Assembly: GCA_963576565.1 (NCBI GenBank)
Contig: OY755045.1
Coordinates: forward strand, 3,967,477 to 4,031,476
Length of the DNA: 64,000 nucleotides
From: Aspidapion aeneum
Taxonomy: Eukaryota > Arthropoda > Insecta > Coleoptera > Brentidae
Reading direction: 5' to 3'
Of this stretch, positions 35,125 to 47,345 are shown in pieces (the first letter of the stretch is position 1; each line of letters opens with the position of its first letter). The notes under the pieces were generated by a model that saw nothing but the letters and a program-made list of their open reading frames with translations, was not told where the DNA came from and did not search any database. The translations under genes were made by a program, and so were the position numbers.

Positions 35125-36065
35125 TATAGGTATGTTTTAAGGAAAATGGAAATGCACGATTACGGGTTATGAAGGTTTTTCAAAAATGCAAAATAGGTTT
35201 TTAATTAAAATCGGTTTGGTCAAAAAGAGACAAAAGTTAAACATCGTTCCTTCGCTAAATGCCGCGGTGTTAAAAAAAAACAAAACACAACTTTTACCAA
35301 AACAAAAAAAAACAAGATGCAAAAATCCTAAAACACAAACATTTTTTAAAAAAAACTCACCGGTCTGTTTTTGAAAAAGACCTAAAATTAAAATAAAATT
35401 TTTAATAAAAGTGGAGATTACTATCAAACAACGCTCCAAATATTTGAGAAATATACATATGGATCAAAAAACAATTCGGTGGTTGTTCGGAACAACCACA
35501 CAGAAAAAACAAAATTGTTAAATTTACATTTTTGATTTATTATTTCACTTTACCAGTTCCAAGGGAATTATGTTTACTAATGGGCAAAACCGCTATTTGG
35601 ATTTGGTATTTTCAAATAGCAGTAAAATCATGCCTTGCAGTACTTTTCTCCATCAAAATTAGCAACGGAAAAAATTTACGACAAATACAGCTTGATCAAT
35701 CAGCCTGAGCAGGATTATAAAATGTTTTGTTAATTTAACAATCTTTATCAAGCTATAGTTAACTTTACGATATTATTTTGAAAATCGAGTTTTTTGACAC
35801 ACCTCGTATATGTCTTGTTTTAATGCTTTTTAACTTTTTTGTGTTTTTCCAAAATAAACATACTTCGGGAAAGAATAGAATAATAAAGTCTATTTCTATC
35901 CAACACTGTTTATTTCTTGTAAAAAAATCGATCTGCATTAAATTCTAATTAATGTCCACTCTCGGTAATTTAATGTTAAACAAAGTCGGTAGTTTATTGT
36001 TCCTTAATATATTTTTTTTGGGGTTTTATTTACTTTTATAAATTCTGCTTTTATTCAACACTGCG
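35125..36065. other. No gene seen
   Basis: Low-complexity A-rich stretch at 35180-35370 (its open frames are lysine- or phenylalanine-rich artefacts). Nothing else recognised. Confidence 0.4.
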
Positions 36066-36069
36066 TAGG

Positions 36070-36650
36070 CAATATCAAATATGTTAAATATAGAAGAAGA
36101 GGAGCAAATTGGGTTTCGTGGCGGCAGATCTTGTAATGATAATGTTTTTTGTCTTAAACAAGTAATTCAGAAACGCAGTGCTAGAGATATAGAGACGCAT
36201 GTTACCTTTGTGGACCTACAAAAAGCATATGATACCGTTCCAGAAGAAAAATTATGGACAGTGTAAAAGCAAACTAATATCAATCATACACACATAAAAG
36301 CGATAAAACAACTATACAAAGATTCAAAATCTAAAATTAAAATTAGAAATTGACTTTCAAAAGAATTGCTGGTAACGAAAGGCTTAAGACAGGGCTGTTG
36401 TATCTCTCCAACTATTGTTAAAATATATATCGCAGTAGCTCTAAAAAACTGGAAACGTAAAGTACATGGTATGGGAATACAACTTAACTACCGATTCACC
36501 ATATACACCCTTAACTTTGCTGATGACTAAGTAATTGTAGCTAGCTAACGAAAGAATACCAAAAGTGGGGATTAACAGTGAATCTGGACCAGATACAGTA
36601 TTGGAAACCAAGTGAGTTAGAACTAGAAAATGGACAAACAATATCTCCAT
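36070..36650 (+). pseudogene. LINE fragment, first family variant b, palm region
   Basis: The plus strand gives EEEEQIGFRGGRSCND, CLKQVIQKRSARD, HVTFVDLQKAYDTVPEEKLW, then a stop, AIKQLYKDSKSKIKIRN, KGLRQGCCISPTIVKIYI and a decayed FADD (LNFADD). It fades near 36640, exactly where the minisatellite begins. It is the upstream neighbour in sequence order of the region seen at 53225-53950. Confidence 0.85.
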
Positions 36651-37375
36651 GCAATACCTATATTTATTGTGATAAGTCTTTACCTTGTCTAATAACTATA
36701 TTTATTGTGATAAGTTTTTACCTTGTATAATACCTATATTGTTGTGATAAGTTTTTACCTTGTATAATACCTATATTTATTGTGATAAGTTTTTACCTTG
36801 TATAATACCTATATTTATTGTGATAAATTTTTACTTTGTATAATACCTAAATTTTATTACGATAAGTTTTTACCCTGTATAATACCTATATTTATTGTAA
36901 TAAGTTTTTACCTTGTACAATACCTAAATTTATTGCGATAAGTTTTTACCTTGTATACACGGAAGACACGGAACTGTTTTTGGTTATAGGTCCGTGCTTG
37001 TATAATACCTATAATTATTGTGATAAGTTTTTACCTTGTATAATACCTATATTTATTGTGATAAGTTTTTACCTTGTAGAATATCTATATTTATTGTGAT
37101 AAGTTTTTACCTTGTTTAATAGCTATATTTAAATAAATAAAATAAATAAAATGGCCTTTATTTTAATCTCGGCGAAGTATACACGGAACTGTTTTTGGTT
37201 ATAGTTCCGTGCTTGTATAATACCTATATTTATTGTGATAAGTTTTTACTCTTTATAATAACTGTATTTATTGTGATAAGTTTTTACTTTGTATAATAAC
37301 TATATTTATTGTGATAAGTTTTTACCTTGAATAATATCTATATTTTTTGTGATAAGTTTTTACTTTTATTTTGCA
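36650..37375. repeat. Minisatellite, about 16 copies of a 38-40-bp unit
   Basis: The unit contains AATACCTATATTTATTGTG followed by ATAAGTTTTTACCTTGTAT, repeated with small differences. Two related spacers interrupt it (36958-36998 and 37130-37215), both holding ACGGAACTGTTTTTGGTTAT. It starts abruptly within the LINE fragment, just after AATGGACAAACAATATCTCC. The LINE's own CCATGCAATA may have seeded the array. Confidence 0.95.
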
Positions 37376-37762
37376 CGTCATTTTATGTAATTTTTAATAC
37401 AATTTTTAGCTATGCACATTGTCAAATGTTCTGTTATAATCTCTAAAATGGAGTACGATGTTTAAAAAAGTTTTTGAATGAATAAGATGTCATAAAAAGC
37501 AAGTTTTTCGTTTCATCTATTTTTAATTATAATCTACTAAAAATTGGTAACTTATTGTTAGGGAAAATAATTTATGAAATTGAGAACAAAAAAATCAGCT
37601 CCTGCAATAAGCGTGGTTTTTATTCTTTTGTTCTCTTTGTTAAAATAATTATATCAACTAAAAATAAAATCTTGACCCTTATTGTTAGCGGAAATACTCG
37701 CAAAATCGTAATTTTAAATATTATACCTATATTTTATCTTTGTTAAGTTACTCTGGATGTTG
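37376..37762. other. Spacer, nothing recognised
   Basis: AT-rich; no element ends recognised. Confidence 0.35.
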
Positions 37763-37771
37763 GATAGACCA

Positions 37772-38536
37772 CAGGCACGTAGCCAGAAAAGTGATTTATG
37801 AGGGGGGGTTTCCACAAGTTTAGAATAACAAAAAATTGTGTGTGCTTAAGACCACACGGCAGAAGTGTAAACTTCAACAAGGCGAAATTAATAATACTGG
37901 CCTTCATCTGCATCATCATATCGCTCGCTGAATGTTCCTCTCACAGTTAGTCGACTCGAGCCGACTTCACCCGAATGACCGTTACGTAGCCGAGCCTGAC
38001 GGCTCAGTTCAATTCAGTACCCAGAAAAACTGCTAAACGTGCTTAAAAAAGTCTACACTTCAAAAAGCATTTTCTTTCAGCGGCGTAGCGTGGGGGGGGC
38101 GCGGGGGGTTCGTCGCCCCCCCCGCCCCGAGGGTAGTGGCGCCCCATAGGTGGGAGAGGCGCCCTTGTGACGTATCGGCCGCCCCCTCATACATGATGAC
38201 TTTTTTGTTAGTTGCAAGATTTCGTCAGACGCGCCCTTGTGACTTATTGGCCGCTCCCTGACATATGATGACCTTTTTTTTTTTTTGGAGATGGTGCGGT
38301 TCAAAATTCTACGGCGCGGTTCTTTTTTATTGGTCGCAAGATTTTTCATCAGTTTTCAGAGGCGCCCTTTGTAGCTGTCGCCCCCCCCGCCCTTTCGGGC
38401 ACGCTACGCCGCTGTTTTCTTTTAATTCAAATAGAGAACTGTTTGTTTGGTATTTTTAGTTTGACTGATTTATTTATCTTTTTGGTGGATTTGGGGAGGC
38501 TCCAGTCCCCTGAACCACCCGTTGGCTACGTTCCTG
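37772..38536. mobile_element. hAT-like MITE with nested hAT-like MITE
   Basis: Ends CAGGCACGTAGCCA and the complement of CAGGAACGTAGCCA. Flanks ATAGACCA (37764-37771) and ATAGACCT (38537-38544) give an 8-bp duplication with one difference. It contains a second complete element at 38078-38414. No coding. Confidence 0.8.
38078..38414. mobile_element. GC-rich hAT-like MITE, perfect 8-bp duplication
   Basis: Ends CAGCGGCGTAGCGTG and its exact complement. TTTTCTTT is duplicated at 38070-38077 and 38415-38422. Inside, a unit of about 74 bp beginning GCGCCCTTGTGAC is partly duplicated. Homopolymer G and C runs lie next to the tips. The open frame on the minus strand (38077-38349) is a GC artefact. 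Confidence 0.9.
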
Positions 38537-38544
38537 ATAGACCT

Positions 38545-41290
38545 CTCATTTTAACAGAGGAATAAGAATTTTGTACAGAATAATCTCGCAGCTTAACGTC
38601 TTCAAAAGTTAACCAACTCTCTACTCATTCAATTTTTAGGGGCCCTGTAGACAATAATGTTTTTAGATTTGTTAGTTTTGCTTTTTGCGATGGAGCGCAC
38701 GATTTTTTTTTTGTTACTTTAGATGGGTACGTTGAGGGCAGTTTGGGGGCTCAAGATCTCCCCAGAGCCCCTGAATATTATCTCCAAAAAATCAAGATTA
38801 AAATATATTAATCCGTGATCAAGAACCGAACCCCCCTAAAAGCAACTTCTGCGTCAGCCTCTGGTTATTTGTTATCTTTTGTTAAAACTAGCATATTCTG
38901 CAGCATTATTTACTGAGCTTTTATTGTATAATTAGTTATATACATATTTGTAAAAAAAATAAAAAATATGGATAGGTATGTATGAATGCTAGGGTCCCTA
39001 AAGCACTTGCGTTACCCAGACAGAAGTTCTGAATCAATTTTCATTGTATTGAAAAAACTCAAATATCTTCTTTTATATTCTCAATATTGGTTTAAAGAGC
39101 AGGAAACTTTGAATAGAATATTGTTGAGTTTTCTGACGCAAAAGAATAAAAAATTAAAAAGCAAAGAAACAACTTATATTTTTTAAGTATTTTTACAATT
39201 TGACTGAGTCATAATGTCGCATATCAGTCAACATAAAAACATAAAACAAAATACACCTTTCCTAACTAATTTAAAAATATTTTGAGTCAGATGATATTTG
39301 TAGTGGATTTTTTGTTCAATAGGGATAAAAATGTCAAATCCTGTTTCATAGGATTTTTTAAAAACAACTGATTGTTATTTCATCAAACTTCTATTGAAAA
39401 TGTTTTATTTTTATATGTAGTTTGGCAAATATTGCAAATTGCGATGCTAAATCTAATTTTAACAAAAACACATCTGATAAGATTAGATATTAGTTATGTT
39501 TAGTAGTTGGAGATAAGTAACTGTTAGCGACTCTGTATTTATGTATGACACAGTGGCGCACCCAGGAGTATGTCTTGGGGAGGGGGGGGGGCGAGACCCC
39601 ATGATTCCGTATTTTATTTTTATAATTTAGTAATATGTGTTTCTTGGATTTCCATCCCACTTTAATAGGTTTCCCTACTGTAATACCTTTTTAAAAGCGT
39701 ACCTATTGTATATATATACCGGATAAAAGTTCAATAAGCCAAAAACATATCAGTTTCATAAGTGGAGTGTGAGTTCGAATAATAAAAACAATTTCGAAAA
39801 GCCATACAATGACGCACGAAAATTTTTAAGAAAATTCAAACGGGATTTGTTTGCGATATTAGAGAAATTCAGAAAAAATTAACGTTAATGCATTACTTTG
39901 CTATATTTTTTTAATGCTGAGTAAAATGCTGAATTTTCTTAAAAAGGTTTTTGAAAGTAAATGGCAACATGGTCCTCCGAACAAATCGTATGCTTGGACG
40001 TTTATTCTTGAAATTTTAGGAACGTTCTACTAAAAATCACAAAATCGTTATACTTGAGCTCTTATAAAAGAAGTCACTTCTACTAAATTTTAAGAGAACT
40101 TTATTTTCTTGGGTAGACCCAGTAGAAAAGGGCATTTTGTAATAGAAACATGCGCATTAACATCGAGAAATCGTCAAACTTTGAAAAATTGTAAACTTGT
40201 TTTTCGAAGTGGATACGAACTGGGAGCGAAAAATTGTTGTGTTTTTGCGCAACTTCACTGTGTCTGCTAATGTGTCGTTTTATTAATTTATGGGAAAACT
40301 CCTTCTTTCTCTTTCGTAACAATATTAATCTACTTTGCAAAGGAATAAAGTATACTTGCAAAAACCACCAAAATTACCCGCTTTTTAAATTTTTTTAAAT
40401 ATCCTTTTTTGTTTTGATTAATATATATTTTTATTATTCAGTTGTCTTCAAAGAGAAGGAAAAGCCTTGTTAAGCTTTATAAAGAAATAATAAAAAATAA
40501 CGTTAAGTATCAACGTCGAAAAGGTGATCTCATGTTTTCAGACGTTGACTCTTTACGTCTAATTTGAGTTTTCATACCTTTGATAGTGGGAAAGAAGAAT
40601 TATAATAAATTTAGAAAAAAAACTTTTTGAAAACAAGCTTTTATAACATGGACTAAAAAACATAAAATAATTTTTTGAGTGTTCTGATATCATAATAATA
40701 AAAGCGATGGACGTAAGGAAATTTAACCGTTTTTGTTTTAGCCTTGTTAATTCGAAGTTTAGTGAAAATCCAAATTCATTAAATTATAGCAGCGAAATGT
40801 AAGGGTAGACAATTTAACCCAAGCTAACCCACCCCAACCCTACTCAAACTACCCTTACATTTTTCTGATATGAATGGACATTATTACGCCTATTAGGCAG
40901 ATCATCCGCGACCGGCAGTGTGTCGATTTATTTTGTCACATTGAAAAAGAAGAGTCGGCCCATCATCGGTTGTGGACGATCCACCAAATGCGCATGGAAA
41001 GGCATTTACCGAATATTAAATACGCCCATCGCTTTTATTATTATGATATCAGAACACTCAAAAAATTATTTTATGCTTTTTAGTCCATGTTATAAAAGCT
41101 TTGTTTTTTTTCTAAATTTATTTTTTAATTTTTAGATTTGTCTATGCATTTCAGTTAGCGCATCAATATTGCAGGGAGTCTTTCCTGTCAATCCCTGAAA
41201 CTGTTCGTTATTATTATGATCATTATACGCTAGAATTAATTAATTTTAGTCGAGATCGAACAAACTAAAGCCTTACCTCTTCTACGCCCC
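38545..41290. other. No gene seen; one isolated hAT-like tip
   Basis: A CAGTGGCGCACCCAGGAG tip followed by a G run sits at 39551-39595 without a partner. Small inverted strings (AAGGGTAG / CTACCCTT) lie at 40801-40857. The rest is AT-rich with chance frames. Confidence 0.4.
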
Positions 41291-42160
41291 CCCCCTTTTT
41301 AGCGGGAGAGCATGTGAATTTTGAAATCAATCAGATACCTACGTGGAAGTCAGTTGAAAGTAATCAGAAAAATTCGTCATTAAATCGTCAATTTTGAATC
41401 CGCCATATTGAATTTTTGTAATCTGATCAAAAATTCGTAATCCTCATCCTCAAAAACCCTCAGACACCAATTGTGATGGAAATCGGACAAACTAAAATTT
41501 TACGTCCTCTTCGCCCTCCACGTTAGGGGGGAAGTAGGCAGTCAGTGCTACCACATTAGTGGATTGTCATCGGAACTATAACGATATGCGAAATTTGAAG
41601 TCAATTGGACACGTGGAATTCAGTTGAAAGTAATCATTTTGAATCCGCCATATTGAATTTTTATAATCTGATCCAAAATTCGTAATCCCCATCCTCAAAA
41701 ACCTCCAGATACCAATTTTGGTGGAAATCCAACAAACTAAAATTTTACCCCCTCTCCGCCCTCCAGGTTAGGGGTAAGGTAGGCAGTCAGTGATACCACA
41801 TTATTGGATTGTCATCGGAACTATAACGGTATGCGAAATTTGAAGTCAATCGAATACGTGGAAGTCAGTTGAAAGTAATCAGAAAAACTTGACATTAAAT
41901 CGTTCATTTTGAATCCGCCATATTGAATTTTTGTAATCTGATAAAAAATTCGTAATTCTCATCCTTAGAAACCCCCAGATACCAATTTCGCTTAAAATCG
42001 GACAAATTAAAGTTTTACCCCCTCTCCACCCCCCACGTTAGGGGGGAGGTAGGTACCCGATGAAACCAGATTATTGTATTGTCACCGAAACTAAGACGCT
42101 ATGCGAAATTTGAAGTCAATCGGATGTTTGGAAGTTCTTCAAAAATGAGTTGAAGTTAAA
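41290..42160. repeat. Diverged tandem satellite, unit about 245-280 bp
   Basis: Units start near 41311, 41588, 41832 and 42102 with a GCGAAATTTGAAGTCAATC-like string. Each carries GAATCCGCCATATTGAATTT, CTCATCCTCAAAAACC and CCACGTTAGGGGG blocks. Three full copies and a partial fourth. Confidence 0.9.
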
Positions 42161-42282
42161 TAAAAGCTTGTAAAAATCAGTTGAATTGGCTTGTTCGAGT
42201 TAATACCCTGAGGATTTCTCGTTCTTGTATTGAGACACCACACACATGCATAGGTAGAAGTTTTCCGAAAATTTATGTATGA

Positions 42283-42357
42283 TCGTTGGTGGCTTAATGA
42301 AAGAGCGTTTGCGTACAGAGCAAGAGATCCGGGTTCGAGTCCCGGTCGAAGAGAAAC
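42283..42357 (+). tRNA. tRNA-like sequence (pseudo-tRNA or tRNA-derived SINE head)
   Basis: A T-arm with perfect stem (CCGGGTTCGAGTCCCGG, containing the pol III B box GGTTCGAGTCC) follows an anticodon-like stem-loop (TTTGCGTACAGAGCAAG) and an A-box-like TGGCTTAATGAAAGAGC. The 5' acceptor strand does not pair convincingly with TCGAAGA at the 3' end, and the loop triplet (ACA) is unusual. A tRNA relic or SINE head is therefore more likely than a functional gene. A T run follows, as for pol III termination. Confidence 0.5.
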
Positions 42358-43036
42358 TTTTTTATAATTCTTCTTTCTTTAATTTCACTTTTTGTTTATG
42401 GTTTTAGGTCCTTGCGTTATTTGCAATTTGGTATTTGAAAAATTTGGGTGTCATGGAAAAATGATGCAATTTAAGAAAATTAAGTCTGTTACTCATTAGC
42501 GCCTTAACGGTAAGTTAACGGACATCAAGCAACAGCTCTCTACTATTCATTATATCATTGCAATATTTTAACTTTTGGCATCTCACCGTGCGCTCTGCAA
42601 AAAATTGCACAATAGTCCATTGCAACACCTACGCACGGTCAAAAACATACATAGGAACAATATTATTATGTGGAATAGGGAAATAAAAGCATTTGGCAAT
42701 TTGTCAAAGTTTTAGGAAAATCATAAATCAAAAGTAAATCGAACCAAACCTTGTTAGATTCATGGACTTGTAATAAATTAAGGAACTAGTAATAAATTAT
42801 TTATTTGAAAAAAAAATAATTTAGGTTTTTTATATGTTTTCTCTCATCATCAAACTCATTGGCCAAACAAAAAATTATTACATTTATAGACAGCTAAAAA
42901 AATTACAGGTAGTTATGCTACATAAAATACTAAAAGAAAAAATAATCCCAAACAACTGAAAAGAATCCATAACGGTTACACAAGAAAGCTAATAGAGCAG
43001 ACCTAAAAACTATCGACCTATAACACTTCTCAATGT

Positions 43037-43949
43037 ACAAATTGTCAAAGAATCTGCGAACCAGAACATCTAGACAAAGAATTAAACCATCTTAAAAACG
43101 CCCTCGTAGCAAATGGATACACTCAAAGCGACATAGATAAATGTATACGACCAAAGCCGAGCACTAGAAGCACGGATCATAGGTGATCCGTGCTAGAAGT
43201 AACAGTAGCGGTGGACTGAGCAGCCGCGAAGTTACTTCAAGAGCCTTTCTGCCCTACATCCCTAGAGTGACAGATAGGATCGGACGTATTCTGGGAAAAC
43301 ACAACATAAAAACGATCTTCAAGCCATCTAAGAAGATCGAGAACCACCTCAGATCTGCGAAGGATATAAGGAACCCACTAAGTTCTTCGGGGGTATACCG
43401 CATTCCCTGTACCTGTGGAAGTGTCTATACATCGGAACAACCAAACGGTCCGTAAACACAAGAATCAAAGAACACAAGGTCAACTGTCGACTCGGACATA
43501 CGGAAAAATCCGCAGTTGCAGACCACACACTAAACAATGAAGACCACCGAATAAAATTTGAAGACACACAAGTTCTCTGCGCCTCCTCTTCATACTATCC
43601 AAGACTCTATAGAGAAGCAATCGAAATTCATAAACACCAGCAGAACTTCAACAGATCTGAAGAAACTCTTAAAATTAACAGAACATGGATACCGGTTCTT
43701 AAAAACACTAAACGACTCGCTTACAATAACAAAACTGAATCAAGGGAATGTGACCAATCACCGACCAGCTCTGATATACGCACCGCCCACCATAGCGTAT
43801 ATAACCTGCGCCTGCGACAGACTAACCACCAGTCTTCGAGAAGCCGACAAACAGTCAACATCTCCTGAAGATGCCATCCACTCGAGATGGCGAAACGTCG
43901 AGAACGAATTTCCAACGACGACGGCCGAACAGCCCGAAAGCACACCCAC
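43037..43949 (+). mobile_element. Penelope-like element, 5'-truncated, inserted in a LINE
   Basis: The C-terminal part of a Penelope-like polyprotein. It has LNHLKNALVANGYTQSDIDK (end of the RT region), YIPRVTDRIGRILGKHNIKT, and a GIY-YIG endonuclease start GVYRIPCTCGSVY, broken by a frameshift near 43437 and continuing as TKRSVNTRIKEHKVNC and DHTLNNEDHRI in the next frame. The 13-bp target duplication CACTTCTCAATGT (43024-43036 and 43950-43962) lies in the host LINE. A hammerhead-like core is near its 3' end. Dead by frameshift and truncation. Confidence 0.9.
43865..43899 (+). ncRNA. Hammerhead-ribozyme-like motif in the Penelope-like element
   Basis: CTGAAGA, then a stem GCCATC/GATGGC closed by a 7-base loop, then GAAACGTC. 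CUGANGA plus stem II plus GAAA is the hammerhead core, and Penelope-like elements are known to carry hammerheads. Stem III is minimal or absent and stem I was not resolved, so activity is unproven. Confidence 0.6.
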
Positions 43950-44393
43950 CACTTCTCAATGTTATTTATAAGTTTTTCACGAAAATATTAACAGATAGAC
44001 TAACAAAAAAATTTGACGGATATCGCGTATTGCGTTTATAGACTTTGAAAATGCTTTCGATAGCATTGGGCACTGGGTAGTAAAAGGATTTTTAATTAAT
44101 AGCCGGATAGACACTTAAATTTAATAGCCAATATTTATAGCGAAGCAAAAACTTCAATCAAAATCCACGAAGGAACCAAGCTATCCGCATAAGAAGAGGC
44201 TTAGATTAGGAAGAAATAGGCATCAAAGTGAATGGACATTACCACCTAAGTTATGGTGATGATATCGCCTTAATAACAGCTAAAAATATAGGCTTGAGTA
44301 AGAACTGCACTAAAACTAAAGTCATACCAAACACAGATAAGGATATCACGATCAGAATCAACAAAGAGAAAATAGAACAAGTAGAGGAATATA

Positions 44394-46344
44394 CAGGGTG
44401 CCCCAGAACTAATGGTACATAGTTAAACTGTAGATTCCCTGGGTCAAAATATTACGATTTAGCCATACTTACCTTAGTCCAAAAGTTTGTACCAACCGAG
44501 ATACAGGGTGTTAAACTTTATTTTTTCAATTCGATTTTCTTTAATAACTTTTTTAATAAATAATATTTTTGCAAAAACTAACCAGCGTGTAAGTTTTTTT
44601 AAAACTGGCAAGACGATTCCGTTGAAAAATTTGATGTACAATGCACAGGGTGTTCCTTAGACCACTACCATTGCATAAAAATCAGTGTATTTTTGTTGTG
44701 CCTCGGTGTATACCAGTTTTTATGTAAAATAATGGTTTTCCCATCCTTTTTATGTAAAAAAGTTATACTGTTTTAAAGTCGCTCAGAGCAACGGTTTTTG
44801 AGATTTTTGCATTTAAAGTTTTTATTGCATGTGAGTGATATGCCTAATTTATGTATGATACTTTCTTCAATTCTTTCTACTAATTAATAATTTTGCACAA
44901 AAAATTCGGTTTGGTGGTCTTTGGGCATGGACAACTTAATTTTGGTAAAAAAAAATATATTATAAAGGGTGTTCTCTGGGTCGGTACCGTTACGTTAAAA
45001 TAGGTCTAACTTTTTTGTTCCTCGGTGTATACAAGATTCTATTAAAAACATTAATTTTTTAATTTTATTTAGGTAAGAAAGATTTTTGATTAAATTCTTA
45101 CCTACTTCATACATATTAGCTATAATCAATACTTTTTTATAGCATTCTAAGATTGGATGTTTTCTTAAGAAATATTAAGTTAAAAAATATACAGGGTGGT
45201 TCTTGAATTATCATCAGTGTGTGGCTTTGTTTTTGATGAGGAATAAAAACCTTTTCGTATTAATTTTTTTTAAAATGGTAAGTACGTATACTTTATACTT
45301 ATTTTAATTATCAATAAAATTAATATTTTATTATTTATATAAAAAAATATAAAATTTCTTAAGCATGGCGCTCTCAGCAACTAAGTTAAAATTTTTAAAT
45401 TGACAAATAGTAAATCAAACTTAAAACTGTTTATTATTGTAGTCTAAATAAATACCCGAGAAAAACTATTTCCAAAAATTCAAAATGCTGGAGAGGCGTT
45501 CAGAAATGCAAATCTTTATTTTAAAATCAGACGTTCGTATAATAAGCGAATAAACAAATGTATTCAGGTTAACGGTGGCCATTTTGAACATTTATTGTAG
45601 ATTTTTTTTGTTTTTCTATCTAAAAATTTGTTGTTGCAATAAAATATGTAATAATTATTTAACAATTAAAATAATATTCTGTTTAAAAACCTGCTTAAGT
45701 ATACACCGAGGCACAAAAAAATACACTGATGATTTTAATGCAATGGTAGTGGTTCAAAGAAGACCCTGTACATTGTACATCAAATTTTTCAACGGAATCG
45801 TCTTGCAAATTTCAGAAAAACCTACATGCTGGTTAGTTTTTGCAAAAATATTAATTAGTAGCATGAATTGAAGAAAGTATCATACATAAATTAGGCATAT
45901 CACTCACATGCAATAAAAACTTTAAATGCAAAAATTTCAAAAACCGTTGCTCTGAGCGACTTTAAAACAGTATAACGTTTTTACATAAAAAGGTTGGGAA
46001 AACCATTATTTTACATAAAAACTGGTATACACCGAGGCACAAAAAAAAGTCACTGATTTTAATGCAATGCTAGTGGTCCAGGGAACACCCTGTACACTAT
46101 ACTTCAAAATTTTTAACGGAATCGTCTTGCCAATTTTAAAAAAACTTACATGCTGGTTATTTTTTGCAAAAATATTAATTAGTAAAAAAGTTATTAAAGA
46201 AAATCCAATTGAAAAAATAAAGTTTAACACCCTGTATCTCGGTTAGTACGAACTTTTGGACTAAGGTAAGTGTGAATAAATCGTAATATTTTGACCCAGG
46301 GAATCTATAGTTTAACTATGTACCATTAGTTCTGGGACACCCTG
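44394..46344. mobile_element. 1.95-kb foldback with CAGGGTG ends
   Basis: The tips are CAGGGTGCCCCAGAACTAAT and the complement of CAGGGTGTCCCAGAACTAAT. The arms stay paired for hundreds of bases through blocks such as GATACAGGGTGTTAAACTTT and GCCTCGGTGTATAC. On the right side a block starting GTATACACCGAGGCACAAAA occurs twice (about 45700 and 46023), so the arm is partly duplicated. It is flanked by TATA, and removing it restores the LINE frame. No coding. Confidence 0.85.
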
Positions 46345-46929
46345 TATATACCTAGGATAAATTATTAAACTAACAAAAGAAAAGCAAACAGCTGAAATCA
46401 AGAAACGAGTAAAATTGGCCTGGGCGGCATTCGGTAAATTAGGCTGCCTATTAAATAATAAAAAATACCCTCAGTACCTCAAAACGAAAGTGTATAACTA
46501 ATGTATCCCTCCGGTACGTACCTATGGATCCCAGACTTGAACACTTACAAAACCAAACATGGATAAGGTAACAAAAGTCCACAGATCAATGGAAAGACAA
46601 ATGTTACATGTGAAGCTAACAGATAGAAAAAGGAATGAACGGATAATAAATAAAACAAAAGTAAGGGATGTCAGATGGGACGTAGCAAAATTAAAATGGA
46701 AATTTGCCGGTCATAGTATCAGACAGAAAGACGATCCAGGGAACAAGTGTATTGTAACATGGAGACCTTGGGAAAATAAAAGAAGTAGAGGAAGACCCCA
46801 AATGAAATGAGCGGACGATTTGAAGAGACATGCAGGAACTAGATGGATGAACACGGCGACAGAAAGAGAAGAATGGAAGATATTGGGGGAGGCCCATGTC
46901 CAAAGATGGATCGAAGAAGGCTAGATAGA

Positions 46930-47304
46930 AGAGACTGGCAAAAAACCTGACCCAAAGCACTCTAATAAAGACAGCAGCATGACAGAGCCCTGCTGCGCCC
47001 GCGCATAATAAAGGTTATGGTATCAGACTGGCAAAACACCTGACCAAAAGCATTCTATTAGTTTTTTTTATAGAACTTAAAATTATTTTCAATATTAGCG
47101 AAATAGAGCAAATCCGAAGGAGGAGTAATATATGGATGTGAATGATGTATGTACGGATTTGCATGAATGTGGGTGGATCTGCATTTCGGGGCCATAGGTA
47201 GGTATTTATAGGCTTCCAAAATCAATCGGTAATTAACTCAAAACCGCGAAACATTTTGTGACAATGTTGCATTAGGCGCCCCCAATAATAAACAAAACAG
47301 CGAA
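46930..47304. other. Spacer, nothing recognised
   Basis: No feature recognised. Confidence 0.35.
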
Positions 47305-47345
47305 TATACTAGGCCAGTCATTAGGGCGAAAAAAAGAACCCCAGC

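Larger units (their letters stand above)
42910..46924 (+). pseudogene. LINE, second family, copy 3, interrupted twice
   Basis: Plus-strand pieces in order: HKILKEKIIPNN and RPKNYRPITLLN (42910-43036); YKFFTKILTDRLTKKFDG, DFENAFDSI and YGDDIALITAKN (43963-44390); then LAWAAFGKL, MDKVTKVHRSMERQM, WKFAGHSIRQKDD and ENKRSRGRPQMK, ending with REEWKILGEAHVQRWIEEG and TAG (46349-46924). A Penelope-like element (43037-43949) and a foldback (44394-46344) split it. Removing the foldback restores EEYIYLG across the joint. A deletion lies near 44030 and other stops occur, so the copy is dead. Confidence 0.9.

Noticed and set aside
35167..35439. Overlapping lysine-rich and phenylalanine-rich ORFs
   Set aside because: They come from an A-rich low-complexity stretch read on both strands.
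36650..37375. Regularly spaced repeats that could look like a CRISPR array
   Set aside because: The genome is clearly eukaryotic, and the unit is a continuous 38-40-bp minisatellite without unique spacers.
43170..43200. Small palindrome (AGCACGGATCATAGGTGATCCGTGCT-like) as a regulatory site
   Set aside because: It interrupts a degenerate Penelope-like frame and is best explained as a local mutation or insertion; nothing supports regulation.
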